Of a stretch of DNA of 64,000 nucleotides, positions 29,700-38,016 are shown piece after piece. The stretch comes from Streptosporangium sp. NBC_01495 (lineage in GTDB: Bacteria; Actinomycetota; Actinomycetes; Streptosporangiales; Streptosporangiaceae): the NCBI RefSeq assembly GCF_036250735.1, contig NZ_CP109430.1:6200001-6264000 (forward strand), read 5' to 3'. The number at the start of each line of letters is the position of its first letter. The stretch's first letter is position 1. The notes under the pieces are model-generated. The model made no database searches. It was not told the origin of the DNA and saw nothing but the letters and a program-made list of their open reading frames with translations. Made by a program: the position numbers and the translations under genes.

Positions 29700-32270
29700 T
29701 CAGACGCCGCGCAGCCGCGCCCCGGTGCGCTCCCCGGCCAGGGCCACTGCCGTGTCGCGGGCCGCGGTGGTCTCCTCCACGGTGAGCGTCCGGTCGGGCG
29801 CCCGGAAGCGCAGGGAGTAGGCGAGGGACTTTCCGCCCTCGCCGACCTGGGCGCCGGTGTAGACGTCGAACAGCCGGATCGACTCCAGCAGCGGGCCCGC
29901 GCCCTCGCGCAGCGCCGCCTCCACGGCGGCCACCGGGGTCGCCGCGTCGACGATGAGCGCGACGTCCTGGCCCGCGACGGGGTACGCGGAGATCGCCGGG
30001 GCCTGCGGCGGACCGGCGGTCAGCGGCTCCAACCGGGTCAGCTCCAGCTCCATCGCGCAGGTGCGCGGCGGCAGGCCGTACGCCTCGACGACGCGCGGGT
30101 GCAGCTCACCGGCGTGACCGACGAGCACGTCACCGGCGTACAGCGCGGCGCAGCGGCCCGGGTGCCAGGGTTCGTGCCGGTCCGCTCGGACGTCGAGGGT
30201 GACGCCGGCCTCGGCGGCCACCACGCGGGCCGCCTCGACGGCGTCCGCCCAACCGGCCACGCGGCCCTTGCCCCACCAGCCGGACGGCTCGAACTCCCCG
30301 GCCAGCACGACCCCGACCCGGAGCGGCTGGGCGGGCAGCGCGGACTCGATCGAGGCGAGCTCCTCCGGGCTCGGCCTGCGGTCGACGCCCAGCACGGGGG
30401 CGACGGCGGGCGCGTCGGAGGAGGGCCGGTAGACCAGGCCCGCCTCGAACAGCGCCACGTCGCCGAAGCCCCGGCCCACGTTGCGGACCAGCGTCTTGAG
30501 CAGGCCGGGCAGCAGGGTCGTCCGCATCAGCGGCTCGTCCTCGCTGAGCGGGTTGGCCAGCCGTACGGCCAGGCGGCGCGCGTCGTCGGCGGGCAGCTGC
30601 AGGTTGTCGAAGTCGCGCTCCCCGTTGAACGGGTAGGCGAGGATCTCGACGTAGCCCGCGGCGGCCAGGGCGCGGCCGACCCTGCGGCGCAGGCGCTGGC
30701 CCTCGCTGAGACCGGCGCCCGCGGGGGCGGCGGGCAGGATCGAGGGCAGGTTCTCGTAGCCCTCCAGCCTGATGACCTCCTCGGCGAGGTCGTTCGGGTC
30801 GGTCAGGTCGGGACGCCACGAGGGCGGGGTGACCGCCAGCATGTCGTCACCGGTGACCGCGAGCTTCGCGGCGATCCCGGCGGAGGCCGGGGCGCCCGTG
30901 GCCGCGGTGCCGCCGGCCGTGCCGTCCGTCATCGGGCCGGTCGCGGTGGTGGTGCTCTCGACCGTGCAGCCGACCTGCTCCAGGCGGTGGATCACCGTCT
31001 CGCGGTCGTAGACGATGCCCGCGACCCTGCCCGGGTAGCCGCTCGGGATCGCGATGTGGACCGGCTCGACCTTCACCTCGGCGTGGGTGGCGCCCGGCTG
31101 GATCGTGCCGCCGCCGAGCTCGGCCAGCAGCCGGGCCGCGCGCCAGGAGGCGTACAGCGGGAGCTCCCGGTCGACACCCCGCTCGAAGCGCTTGGAGGCC
31201 TCGCTGACCAGGTTGTGCCGGCGCGACATGCGCGCGACGCCGCTGGCGGAGAAGTGGGCCGCCTCGATCACGATGTCGGTGGAGGCGTCGGAGATCTCGG
31301 TGTGCAGGCCGCCCATGGTGCCGGCCATCGAGATCGCGCCCGACCCGTCGGTGATCAGGACGTCGTCCGGGTGGAGCTTGCGGACCACGTGGTCGAGCGT
31401 CTCCAGCGTCTCGCCGGGCTCGGCCCTGCGCACCACGACCTCGCCGGTGAGCTTGGCGGCGTCGAAGGCGTGCAGCGGCTGGCCGAGCTCCAGCATGACG
31501 TAGTTGGTGACGTCGACGGCCAGCGAGATCGGGCGCACGCCGGCACGGGAGAGCCGGGCGCGCATCCACAGCGGGCTCGGCGCCGACGGGTCGAACCCGC
31601 GGATCTCGCGGAGCACGAAGCGGTCGCAGGCCGACGGGTCGGCGATCGAGGCCGGGTAGGACGGGCTCGACGCCTCGGGCGGGGAGACGTCGGCCGGGTC
31701 GATGAACGCCGAGTCGAAGACGGTGGCGGCCTCGCGGGCCACGCCCCGGATGGAGAGCGCGTAGCCGATGTCCGGGGTGATCTCCAGCTCGATCACGTCG
31801 TCCCGCAGCCCGAGCAGCTCGACCACGTCCGCGCCGATCGGGGTGCCCTCGGGCAGCACGAGGATGCCGGGCGACGACTCGGCCATGCCGAGCTCGGACT
31901 CCGAGCAGATCATGCCGTCGGACAGGCGCCCGTAGGTCTTGCGCGAGGCGATCTCGAACCCGCCGGGCAGCACGGCGCCGGGCAGCGCGACCGGGACGCG
32001 GTCGCCGGCCTCGAAGTTGGTCGCGCCACAGACGATCTCGCGCGGCGCGGCCTCCCCCACCTCGACCTGGCAGTGACGGATGGGCTTCTTGAAACCCTCC
32101 AGCGTCTCGATGGAGATCACCTCGCCCACGACGACGTTCTTGATGTCGTAGCCGTAGGAGGTGACGGACTCGAGCTTGAGCCCGGCGGCGGTGAGCTTCT
32201 CGGCGATCTCGTGCGCCGTGACGGCGGGGAGATCGACGTACTCCCGCAGCCATGAAAGCGGGACCTTCAT
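29700..32270 (-). CDS. pheT: Phenylalanyl-tRNA synthetase beta subunit
   Basis: 856 residues from ATG 32270, sharing one base with the pheS stop (TGATG). It combines with PheS to charge tRNA-Phe. Domains are visible in order: tRNA-binding EMAP-like region near residues 40-150 (VVVGEVISIETLEGF), B3/B4 editing region (VTNYVMLELGQPLHAFDAAK), B5 domain (DLTDPNDLAEEVIRLEGYENLP), and the C-terminal FDX-ACB anticodon-binding domain (PAISAYPVAGQDVALIV). A Gly/Ala/Thr-rich insertion of about 25 residues (TGPMTDGTAGGTAATG) interrupts the B5 region and looks like a loop expansion. Confidence 0.97.
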   Translation of the reverse strand: MKVPLSWLREYVDLPAVTAHEIAEKLTAAGLKLESVTSYGYDIKNVVVGEVISIETLEGFKKPIRHCQVEVGEAAPREIVCGATNFEAGDRVPVALPGAVLPGGFEIASRKTYGRLSDGMICSESELGMAESSPGILVLPEGTPIGADVVELLGLRDDVIELEITPDIGYALSIRGVAREAATVFDSAFIDPADVSPPEASSPSYPASIADPSACDRFVLREIRGFDPSAPSPLWMRARLSRAGVRPISLAVDVTNYVMLELGQPLHAFDAAKLTGEVVVRRAEPGETLETLDHVVRKLHPDDVLITDGSGAISMAGTMGGLHTEISDASTDIVIEAAHFSASGVARMSRRHNLVSEASKRFERGVDRELPLYASWRAARLLAELGGGTIQPGATHAEVKVEPVHIAIPSGYPGRVAGIVYDRETVIHRLEQVGCTVESTTTATGPMTDGTAGGTAATGAPASAGIAAKLAVTGDDMLAVTPPSWRPDLTDPNDLAEEVIRLEGYENLPSILPAAPAGAGLSEGQRLRRRVGRALAAAGYVEILAYPFNGERDFDNLQLPADDARRLAVRLANPLSEDEPLMRTTLLPGLLKTLVRNVGRGFGDVALFEAGLVYRPSSDAPAVAPVLGVDRRPSPEELASIESALPAQPLRVGVVLAGEFEPSGWWGKGRVAGWADAVEAARVVAAEAGVTLDVRADRHEPWHPGRCAALYAGDVLVGHAGELHPRVVEAYGLPPRTCAMELELTRLEPLTAGPPQAPAISAYPVAGQDVALIVDAATPVAAVEAALREGAGPLLESIRLFDVYTGAQVGEGGKSLAYSLRFRAPDRTLTVEETTAARDTAVALAGERTGARLRGV

Positions 32271-33367
32271 CAGACCTCCATTCCGAAGGGAAGGGTGAAG
32301 CGGACGTCTCCCTCGACCATGTCGCGCATGTCCTCGACGTTGTGGCGGAACATCAGGGTGCGCTCGACGCCCATGCCGAAGGCGAAGCCGCTGTAGCGGG
32401 CGGGGTCGACGCCGCAGGCGATGAGCACCCGCGGGTTGACCATGCCGCAGCCGCCCCACTCGATCCAGCCCTCCGACCTGCAGGTGCGGCAGGGCGGGTT
32501 GCCGGGCACCGCGGAGGCGCCGCGGCAGACGAAGCACTTCAGGTCCATCTCGGCGGAGGGCTCGGTGAACGGGAAGTAGTTGGGCCGGAACCGGGTGGTG
32601 ATGCCCTCGCCGAACATGACCTCGGCGAACCGGTCGAGGGTGCCCTTGAGGTGGGCCATGGTCAGGCCCTCGTCGATCGCCAGCCCCTCGACCTGGTGGA
32701 AGACGGGGGTGTGGGTGGCGTCGAGCTCGTCGGTGCGGAACACCTTGCCCGGCGAGATCACGTAGACCGGGAGCTCCCTGCTGAGCAGCGCCCGGATCTG
32801 GACGGGAGAGGTCTGGGTGCGCAGCACCTTGCCGGAGTCGACGGACTCCACGAAGAAGGTGTCGTGCTCCGAGCGCGCCGGGTGGTCGGCGGAGATGTTC
32901 AGCGCGTCGAAGTTGAACCACTCCCCCTCCAGTTCGGGGCCCTCCGCCACCTCGTAGCCCATCGCGACGAAGGCGTCGGCGACGCGCTCCTGGAGGGTGG
33001 TCAGCGGGTGCCTGGCGCCGCGGGAGGCGCGGGCGGAGGGCAGCGTGACGTCGACGGTCTCCTCGACGAGGACTCGCTCGTCGCGTTCGGCCTCCAGCTG
33101 TGCCTGCCGCTCGGCGAGGGCGTCGGCGACCGCCCTGCGGGCGCCGCCGATGCGCTTGCCCGCCTCGGAGCGGGCCGCCGGGGGCAGGGCGCCGATCTCG
33201 CGGTTGGCCAGGGCGATCGGTGAGCGGTCACCGGCGTGCGCGAGGCGCACCTGCTTGAGTTCTTCGAGGTCGCGCGCCGCCTTGACGGCGTCGAGCGCGT
33301 CGGCCTGCATGCGCGCCATCTCGTCGGCGTGCAGCGGGGTCACCTCGACCGGGTCGTAGTTTGACAA
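32270..33367 (-). CDS. pheS: Phenylalanyl-tRNA synthetase alpha subunit
   Basis: 365 residues from a TTG start at 33367, which has GGAG seven bases upstream. The N-terminal 90 residues form the coiled-coil tRNA-binding arm. The class II core holds motif 2-like HTPVFHQVEGLAIDEG, the phenylalanine pocket FTEPSAEMDLKCFVC and motif 3 SGFAFGMGVERTLM. A -10-like TAGACT is seen on the minus strand at 33403-33408. pheS-pheT is a two-gene operon ending at the terminator at 29663-29690. Confidence 0.97.
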   Translation of the reverse strand: MSNYDPVEVTPLHADEMARMQADALDAVKAARDLEELKQVRLAHAGDRSPIALANREIGALPPAARSEAGKRIGGARRAVADALAERQAQLEAERDERVLVEETVDVTLPSARASRGARHPLTTLQERVADAFVAMGYEVAEGPELEGEWFNFDALNISADHPARSEHDTFFVESVDSGKVLRTQTSPVQIRALLSRELPVYVISPGKVFRTDELDATHTPVFHQVEGLAIDEGLTMAHLKGTLDRFAEVMFGEGITTRFRPNYFPFTEPSAEMDLKCFVCRGASAVPGNPPCRTCRSEGWIEWGGCGMVNPRVLIACGVDPARYSGFAFGMGVERTLMFRHNVEDMRDMVEGDVRFTLPFGMEV

Positions 33368-33440
33368 GAGAGAGCTCCGAATCCAGGGCTTGAGCGGCCA
33401 TGAGTCTAGTCGGGCGAGCCCACCGGGCCGACATTCGCGA

Positions 33441-34523
33441 TCAGGCGAAGTCAGGGGTGCCGGTGGGCACCATAAATCGAAACTCGGCGCCGCCCTCGGG
33501 CCCGCGCTGCACGGAGATGGTGCCGCCGTGGGCCTCGATCAGCCCCTTGACGATGAACAGGCCGAGCCCGGTGCCGCCACGGCGGCGGGCGTTGCCCCGC
33601 CAGAACTGCCGGAAGACGCGCGTGACCAGCTCGGGCGGGATGCCCTCCCCCTGGTCGCGGACGGACACGGTCACTCCCCATTCGCTCGGCTCGACAACTA
33701 TTGTCACCGTACCGCGCCCGTGACGCACCGCGTTTTCCATTAGGTTGGCGAGCACCTGGTCGATCTTGTCCTGGTCGAGCCAGGTCTCGGGCAGCTCGCC
33801 GCGCACCTGAAGCACGAAGCGGTCCTCCGGCTCGCCCGCCGCCACCCGGCCCGCGATGATCCTGGAGATCCTGGCCGGGACGTCGACCACCTGGCGGTGG
33901 ATCTCCAGCCGTCCCGACTCGATGCGTGAGACGTCGAGCAGCTCGGTGATCAGCCGGGTCACCCGGTCGGCATCGGCGTTGACGGTCTCCAGCATGACGA
34001 GCTTCTGGTCGTCGGTGAAGCGGGTCCACTTGGCCAGCAGGGTCGCGGTGAACCCCTTGACGCTGGTCAGCGGGGAGCGGAGCTCGTGGGCGACGGTGGA
34101 GACCAGGTCGGCGCGGCTGCGCTCCAGGCGGGCACGGGCCCCGGCGTCACGCAACGTGATGACCACCCGGACGACCTCTCCGCCCCGCCGTGGCTCGCGC
34201 ACCAGCCGGGCGGCCACCAGCAGCTCCTGGCCGCCGGGGGTGCGCAGCGGCAGCTCGGGCTGGCGGGCGCGGCTGGGCAGGCCGCCGTAGGTGTCGAGCC
34301 ACTTCCACCAGTCGCGCCCGTCGTGGTCGCGGAAGGAGAACACGTCGCGCAGGTGCCCCCCCACGGCCTGCTCGCGGGTGACGCCGGTCAGGCGGGCCGC
34401 GGCCCGGTTGACGGTCAGCACGTGGCCGTCGCCGTCGGTCACCACGAGACCGTCGGGAAGCTCGTCGACGTCGATCACAGAAGCGGCATCGGTGCTCCGC
34501 TCGCCGGTGTGTTCGCCGTGCAC
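33441..34523 (-). CDS. PAS-domain sensor histidine kinase (soluble, orphan)
   Basis: 360 residues from GTG 34523, with a GAGGCGG ribosome site. Residues about 15-125 are a PAS domain (LPDGLVVTDGDGHVLTVNRA). The HisKA H-box STVAHELRSPLTSVKGF gives the phospho-accepting histidine near residue 147. The ATPase domain holds the N-box LANLMENAVRHG, DQGEGIP and GGTGLGLFIVKGLIEAHGG. There is no membrane segment, so it senses an internal signal. No response regulator gene is adjacent. Confidence 0.93.
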   Translation of the reverse strand: MHGEHTGERSTDAASVIDVDELPDGLVVTDGDGHVLTVNRAAARLTGVTREQAVGGHLRDVFSFRDHDGRDWWKWLDTYGGLPSRARQPELPLRTPGGQELLVAARLVREPRRGGEVVRVVITLRDAGARARLERSRADLVSTVAHELRSPLTSVKGFTATLLAKWTRFTDDQKLVMLETVNADADRVTRLITELLDVSRIESGRLEIHRQVVDVPARISRIIAGRVAAGEPEDRFVLQVRGELPETWLDQDKIDQVLANLMENAVRHGRGTVTIVVEPSEWGVTVSVRDQGEGIPPELVTRVFRQFWRGNARRRGGTGLGLFIVKGLIEAHGGTISVQRGPEGGAEFRFMVPTGTPDFA

Positions 34524-34602
34524 GACCCCGCCTCCTCGACGCTACATGGCCGACAATAGCGGGTTTCCCACACCGTACGGCAGCCTCGCCGGCCGGGGTG
34601 CC

Positions 34603-35418
34603 TCACCTGGGGCCGGGGGCGGTGCGCTGAGATCGGGCAGATGCGTACAGACAGACCGCGGCGGCGGTCGCGAGGTTCAGGCTCTCGGCCCGCCCGTAGA
34701 TGGGAACCCGGACGACCTCGTCGGCCAGCTTCAGGATCTCCTCCGGAAGCCCCCACGCCTCGTTGCCGAAGATCCAGGCCGTCGGGCCGGACAGGTCCAC
34801 GTCGTCCAGGGTCTGCTTGCCCGCGCCGTCGGCGGCGAGCACCCGCAGCCCGGCCCCCTTCAGGTGCTCCACGGCCCGCGCCACCGGGACGCCCGTGCTG
34901 ACCGGGAGGTGGAACAGGCTGCCGGCGCTGGCCCGCACGCACTTGCCGTTGTAGGGGTCGACCGAGGCGTCGGTGAAGACGACGGAGTCGGCGCCCGCCG
35001 CGTCGGCCGTACGCAGCACGGTGCCCGCGTTGCCGGGGTCGCGGACGTGGGCGAGCACCGCCACCAGCGTGGAGCCGGGGACGACGGAGGCGTCCAGGGG
35101 CACGTGCACGAAGCGGCACACGGCCAGCAGTCCCTGGGGGGTGACTGTCTGGGCCAGCTCGGCCATGACCTCGCCGCTGGCCCGGTGGACGGGCACCCCG
35201 GCGGCGGTGGCGGCGGTGACGACGTCGGCGTGACGCAGCTCGGCCTCGGCCGTGGTGAACAGCTCCATCACGACCCCGTCCAGCGCCAGCGCCTCGCGGA
35301 CCGCCTGCGGCCCCTCAGCCAGGAAGGAACGGTCGCGGTCCCTGAAGGCCCGCTTGGTCAGCCTCCGCGCGGCCTTGACCCGCGGCGACTTGATGTTGGT
35401 CAGCTCAGACCCGGCCAT
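34603..35418 (-). CDS. RNA methyltransferase, SpoU/TrmH family
   Basis: 271 residues from ATG 35418. N-terminal residues 1-95 look like the RNA-binding substrate domain (SPRVKAARRLTKRAFRDRDR). The knotted SPOUT domain follows: motif 1 HVRDPGNAGTVLRTADAAGA, motif 2 AWIFGNEAWGL and motif 3 VPIYGRAESLNLATAAAVCLY. It methylates a ribose in rRNA or tRNA using S-adenosylmethionine; the target is not known. The gene follows rplT on the same strand, a common actinobacterial order (infC-rpmI-rplT-SpoU). Confidence 0.93.
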   Translation of the reverse strand: MAGSELTNIKSPRVKAARRLTKRAFRDRDRSFLAEGPQAVREALALDGVVMELFTTAEAELRHADVVTAATAAGVPVHRASGEVMAELAQTVTPQGLLAVCRFVHVPLDASVVPGSTLVAVLAHVRDPGNAGTVLRTADAAGADSVVFTDASVDPYNGKCVRASAGSLFHLPVSTGVPVARAVEHLKGAGLRVLAADGAGKQTLDDVDLSGPTAWIFGNEAWGLPEEILKLADEVVRVPIYGRAESLNLATAAAVCLYASARSQRTAPGPR

Positions 35419-35490
35419 GCCCGTCCCCCAAGAATGCGAATGCGGCCCGCAGCGTGATCGCTGCGGGCCGCATGGTCGTCAGTGCCTCGC

Positions 35491-35874
35491 TCAGCCGGCG
35501 ACCGGCGCGTTCACGTCGGCCGGAAGCGCCTTCTTGGCGGCCTCGACCAGCGTCGCGAACGTGGCGGTGTCGTTGACCGCGAGGTCGGCGAGGATCTTAC
35601 GGTCGACCTCGATGGAGGCGAGCCGCAGGCCCTGGATGAGCCTGTTGTAGGTGATGCCGTTCTGGCGGGCAGCGGCGTTGATGCGCTGGATCCAGAGACG
35701 GCGGAAGGTGCCCTTGCGGTCCTTGCGGTCGCGGTAGGCGTACGTCATCGAGTGGAGCATCTGCTCCTTGGCCTTGCGGTACAGCCTGGATCGCTGACCC
35801 CGGTAGCCCTTCGCCCGCTCGAGAACGACCTTGCGCTTCTTCTTGGCGTTGATCGCCCGCTTCACGCGTGCCAT
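35491..35874 (-). CDS. rplT: Ribosomal protein L20
   Basis: 127 residues from ATG 35874 with GGGGAG upstream. The start MARVKRAINAKKKRKVVLER and the core KGTFRRLWIQRINAAARQNG are typical of bL20, which is needed for 50S assembly and can repress its own operon in bacteria. It follows rpmI by 24 bases. Confidence 0.98.
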   Translation of the reverse strand: MARVKRAINAKKKRKVVLERAKGYRGQRSRLYRKAKEQMLHSMTYAYRDRKDRKGTFRRLWIQRINAAARQNGITYNRLIQGLRLASIEVDRKILADLAVNDTATFATLVEAAKKALPADVNAPVAG

Positions 35875-35898
35875 GTGTATCTATCTCCCCGGGGGCGG

Positions 35899-36093
35899 TT
35901 ACTTAGCGAGCAACTTCTTGATCTTCTTGGAGTCGGCGTCGGAGAGCACGACCTCGGGCTTGAGACGACGCGTCAAGGTGGACGGCTTGTGCTCGTTGTA
36001 GTGCGCACGGTTGGCGCGGCGGCGCACAAGCTTGCCGGAACCCGTGAGCCTGAACCGCTTCTTCGCACCGCTGTGCGTCTTCATCTTCGGCAT
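35899..36093 (-). CDS. rpmI: Ribosomal protein L35
   Basis: 64 residues from ATG 36093, with GAGGGAGAG upstream. MPKMKTHSGAKKRFRLTGSG and the C-terminal KIKKLLAK are the bL35 signature. A CGAGACCGG/CCGGTCTCG hairpin (36164-36183) lies between infC and rpmI and may tune expression or mRNA processing. Confidence 0.98.
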   Translation of the reverse strand: MPKMKTHSGAKKRFRLTGSGKLVRRRANRAHYNEHKPSTLTRRLKPEVVLSDADSKKIKKLLAK

Positions 36094-36163
36094 CTCAGCC
36101 GTCTCTCCCTCGATCGTGCCGATGTCCCGGGCCGGTAACCCAAGTCAAGGGCGTGCCTGACTA

Positions 36164-36183
36164 CGAGACCGGACCCGGTCTCG
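36164..36183 (-). other. Intercistronic hairpin infC-rpmI
   Basis: A perfect nine-base inverted repeat CGAGACCGG...CCGGTCTCG with a two-base centre in the 130-base gap between infC and rpmI. No T-run follows, so it is more likely a processing or attenuation structure than a terminator. Confidence 0.55.
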
Positions 36184-36223
36184 GACTGATCTCACGACTA
36201 CCTGACGATCCAGGCTATGCGAG

Positions 36224-36877
36224 TTACTCCTGCGGAGCCGCCACCGCTCCACTGACGGACACCTCGTCGTTGACGTGCGTCTCGTCGGCGACCGGCGAAC
36301 CGTCACCCGAGGGGTTCTCGTCATGCCGTGCCTTGGCCGCCGCCTTCTCGGCCTTGGCCTCGGCCTTCTTCTTGTGCGGGCCGATCACCATGATCATGTT
36401 TCGACCGTCCTGCTTGGGCTGGGACTCGACGAAGCCGAGCTCCGTCACGTCCTCCGCCAGTCGCTGCAGGAGCCGGAAGCCCAGCTCGGGCCGGGACTGC
36501 TCCCGACCGCGGAACATGATGGTGACCTTGACCTTGTCGCCGGCCTTGAGGAACCGCACCACGTGACCCTTCTTGGTCTCGTAGTCGTGCGGGTCGATCT
36601 TCGGCCGAAGCTTGATCTCCTTGATGATGGTGTACGCCTGGTTACGGCGCGCCTCGCGTGCCTTCATCGCGGACTCGTACTTGAACTTGCCGTAGTCCAT
36701 GAGCTTGCACACTGGCGGACGAGCCGTTGCCGCGACCTCGACCAGGTCGAGGTCGGATTCTTGAGCCAGCTTCAAGGCATCGCCGATGGAGACGATGCCC
36801 ACCTGCTCGCCGTTCGGGCCGACGAGGCGGACCTCGGGCACGCGAATGCGGTCATTGATGCGGGGCTCGGCGCTGAT
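36224..36877 (-). CDS. infC: Translation initiation factor IF-3, probable ATC start
   Basis: 217 residues if started at ATC 36877. Directly before it stands a perfect AGGAGG (complement 36882-36887) at four-base spacing, and the following residues (ISAEPRINDRIRVPEVRLVG) are the conserved N-terminus. The nearest canonical start is ATG 36907 (MAADRNLGGP), which lacks a ribosome site. infC commonly uses rare starts (AUU in E. coli) for autoregulation. The two IF-3 domains are complete (KLMDYGKFKYES and FRGREQSRPELGFRLLQRL, GRNMIMVIGPHKKK). A 35-residue charged/acidic tail follows. It binds the 30S subunit and checks the start codon. Confidence 0.93.
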   Translation of the reverse strand: MSAEPRINDRIRVPEVRLVGPNGEQVGIVSIGDALKLAQESDLDLVEVAATARPPVCKLMDYGKFKYESAMKAREARRNQAYTIIKEIKLRPKIDPHDYETKKGHVVRFLKAGDKVKVTIMFRGREQSRPELGFRLLQRLAEDVTELGFVESQPKQDGRNMIMVIGPHKKKAEAKAEKAAAKARHDENPSGDGSPVADETHVNDEVSVSGAVAAPQE

Positions 36878-36887
36878 GGGGCCTCCT
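36875..36887 (-). promoter_or_regulatory. Shine-Dalgarno AGGAGG deciding the infC start
   Basis: AGGAGG on the minus strand at 36882-36887, then CCCC, then ATC at 36875-36877. The other candidate starts in this frame have no comparable site. Confidence 0.7.
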
Positions 36888-36988
36888 AGGTTGCGATCCG
36901 CGGCCATCCGGGAGGAGGCCGCAACATGCTCGATCGTGCCGGGAGGTCGTAGAACGCACGCCCCGTTGAGGACGTTCGAACGCAAGAT

Positions 36989-37064
36989 GCCCCGCACGTC
37001 ACGCATGCGGGGCCACATGAACTCGAAGGCTTCACGCCGTAAGCTCTCCGGAGATTTACTCCGG
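36989..37064 (-). promoter_or_regulatory. Leader hairpins upstream of infC
   Basis: Two stem-loops on the minus strand: GCCCCGCA/TGCGGGGC (36989-36996 with 37006-37013) and CCGGAG/CTCCGG (37048-37053 with 37059-37064). They lie 112-190 bases before the infC start, in a leader without a gene. They could serve ribosomal-protein or IF-3 autoregulation; this is inference. Confidence 0.5.
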
Positions 37065-37188
37065 TTGTGATCCTGACCTGTCAGCCTTGCGGCCGACGAG
37101 GTGGGAGGACGACCTCCGCTTGCGCGTCCAGCAGGCACGCCGGACCGATCGAGTCGTTACTCTACCACAACGGCCCGCTCACGCAGAA

Positions 37189-38016
37189 TCATCCCGCCGG
37201 GGCGGCACGCCTGACGATCTCGGCCTTTCCCGCCGCGCGCATCGCCTCCACCGGCACGTCCGCGCGGCCGGTCATCATCTCGACCTGCCGGACCGCCTGG
37301 TGCAGGAGCATCGGGAAGCCGCCGACGACGACCCCGCCCCGCTCGGCCACCGCCACGGCCGGCCGGGTGGGCCAGGGCGCGTAGACCACGTCGAAGAGGG
37401 CGGGCACGCCCGCCAGCGTCCCGGCGAGGCCGTCGGCCGCGCCGGCGGGCAGGGTCGAGACGACCAGGTCGACCTCCAGCGCGGTGTCGAGCTTGTCGAG
37501 GGTCCGCAGCGACAGGTCCATGCCCAGCCGCTCGGCGACCTCCACGGTCTCCCCCGCCCTGGCGGGGTCGCGGACCACGAGGATCGCCTCGTCGAGGCCC
37601 AGCTCGCGCAGGGCGGCCAGCGCGGAGGCGGCCGTCGCGCCGCCGCCGAGGACGGTCGCCGCCCGGGGCGGGGCCACGCCCGCCTCGGCGAGCGCCTGGA
37701 CGATGCCGTACACGTCGGTGTTGTCCCCGTGCCTGGCGCCGTCGCGCAGGATCACGGTGTTGGCGCCGCCCACCTGGACCGCGAGCTCGGAGACGGTGTC
37801 GAGCAGCGGCAGCACGGCCCGCTTGAGCGGCATCGTGAGCGAGAGCCCCGCCCAGTCGCCGCCCAGCCCGGCGAGGAGGCCGGGGAGCCCGGCCTCGTCG
37901 CACTCGATCGCCTCGTAGCGCCAGTCGTGCAGTCCCATGCCCTCGTGGGCGGCGCGGTGCAGGTGCGGGGAGAGCGAGTGGACGATCGGCGATCCCAGGA
38001 CCGCCGCCCTCAGCAC
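37189..38016 (-). CDS. aroE: Shikimate dehydrogenase
   Basis: 275 residues from GTG 38016, which overlaps the mltG stop by seven bases. It reduces 3-dehydroshikimate with NADPH in the aromatic amino-acid pathway. LGSPIVHSLSPHLHRAA carries the shikimate-binding serines, LTMPLKRAVLP the catalytic lysine, GANTVI the next motif, and VLGGGATAASALAALRELG the nucleotide-binding loop. Translational coupling to mltG is likely from the overlap. Confidence 0.95.
   Translation of the reverse strand: MLRAAVLGSPIVHSLSPHLHRAAHEGMGLHDWRYEAIECDEAGLPGLLAGLGGDWAGLSLTMPLKRAVLPLLDTVSELAVQVGGANTVILRDGARHGDNTDVYGIVQALAEAGVAPPRAATVLGGGATAASALAALRELGLDEAILVVRDPARAGETVEVAERLGMDLSLRTLDKLDTALEVDLVVSTLPAGAADGLAGTLAGVPALFDVVYAPWPTRPAVAVAERGGVVVGGFPMLLHQAVRQVEMMTGRADVPVEAMRAAGKAEIVRRAAPAG

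Noticed and set aside
30099..32255. 718-residue open frame antisense to pheT
   Set aside because: Composition is a mirror of PheT codons; PheT is complete on the other strand.
36878..37138. N-terminal extension of IF-3 by 87 residues
   Set aside because: The extension has no IF-3 similarity and spans leader hairpins; the ribosome site is at 36882-36887.
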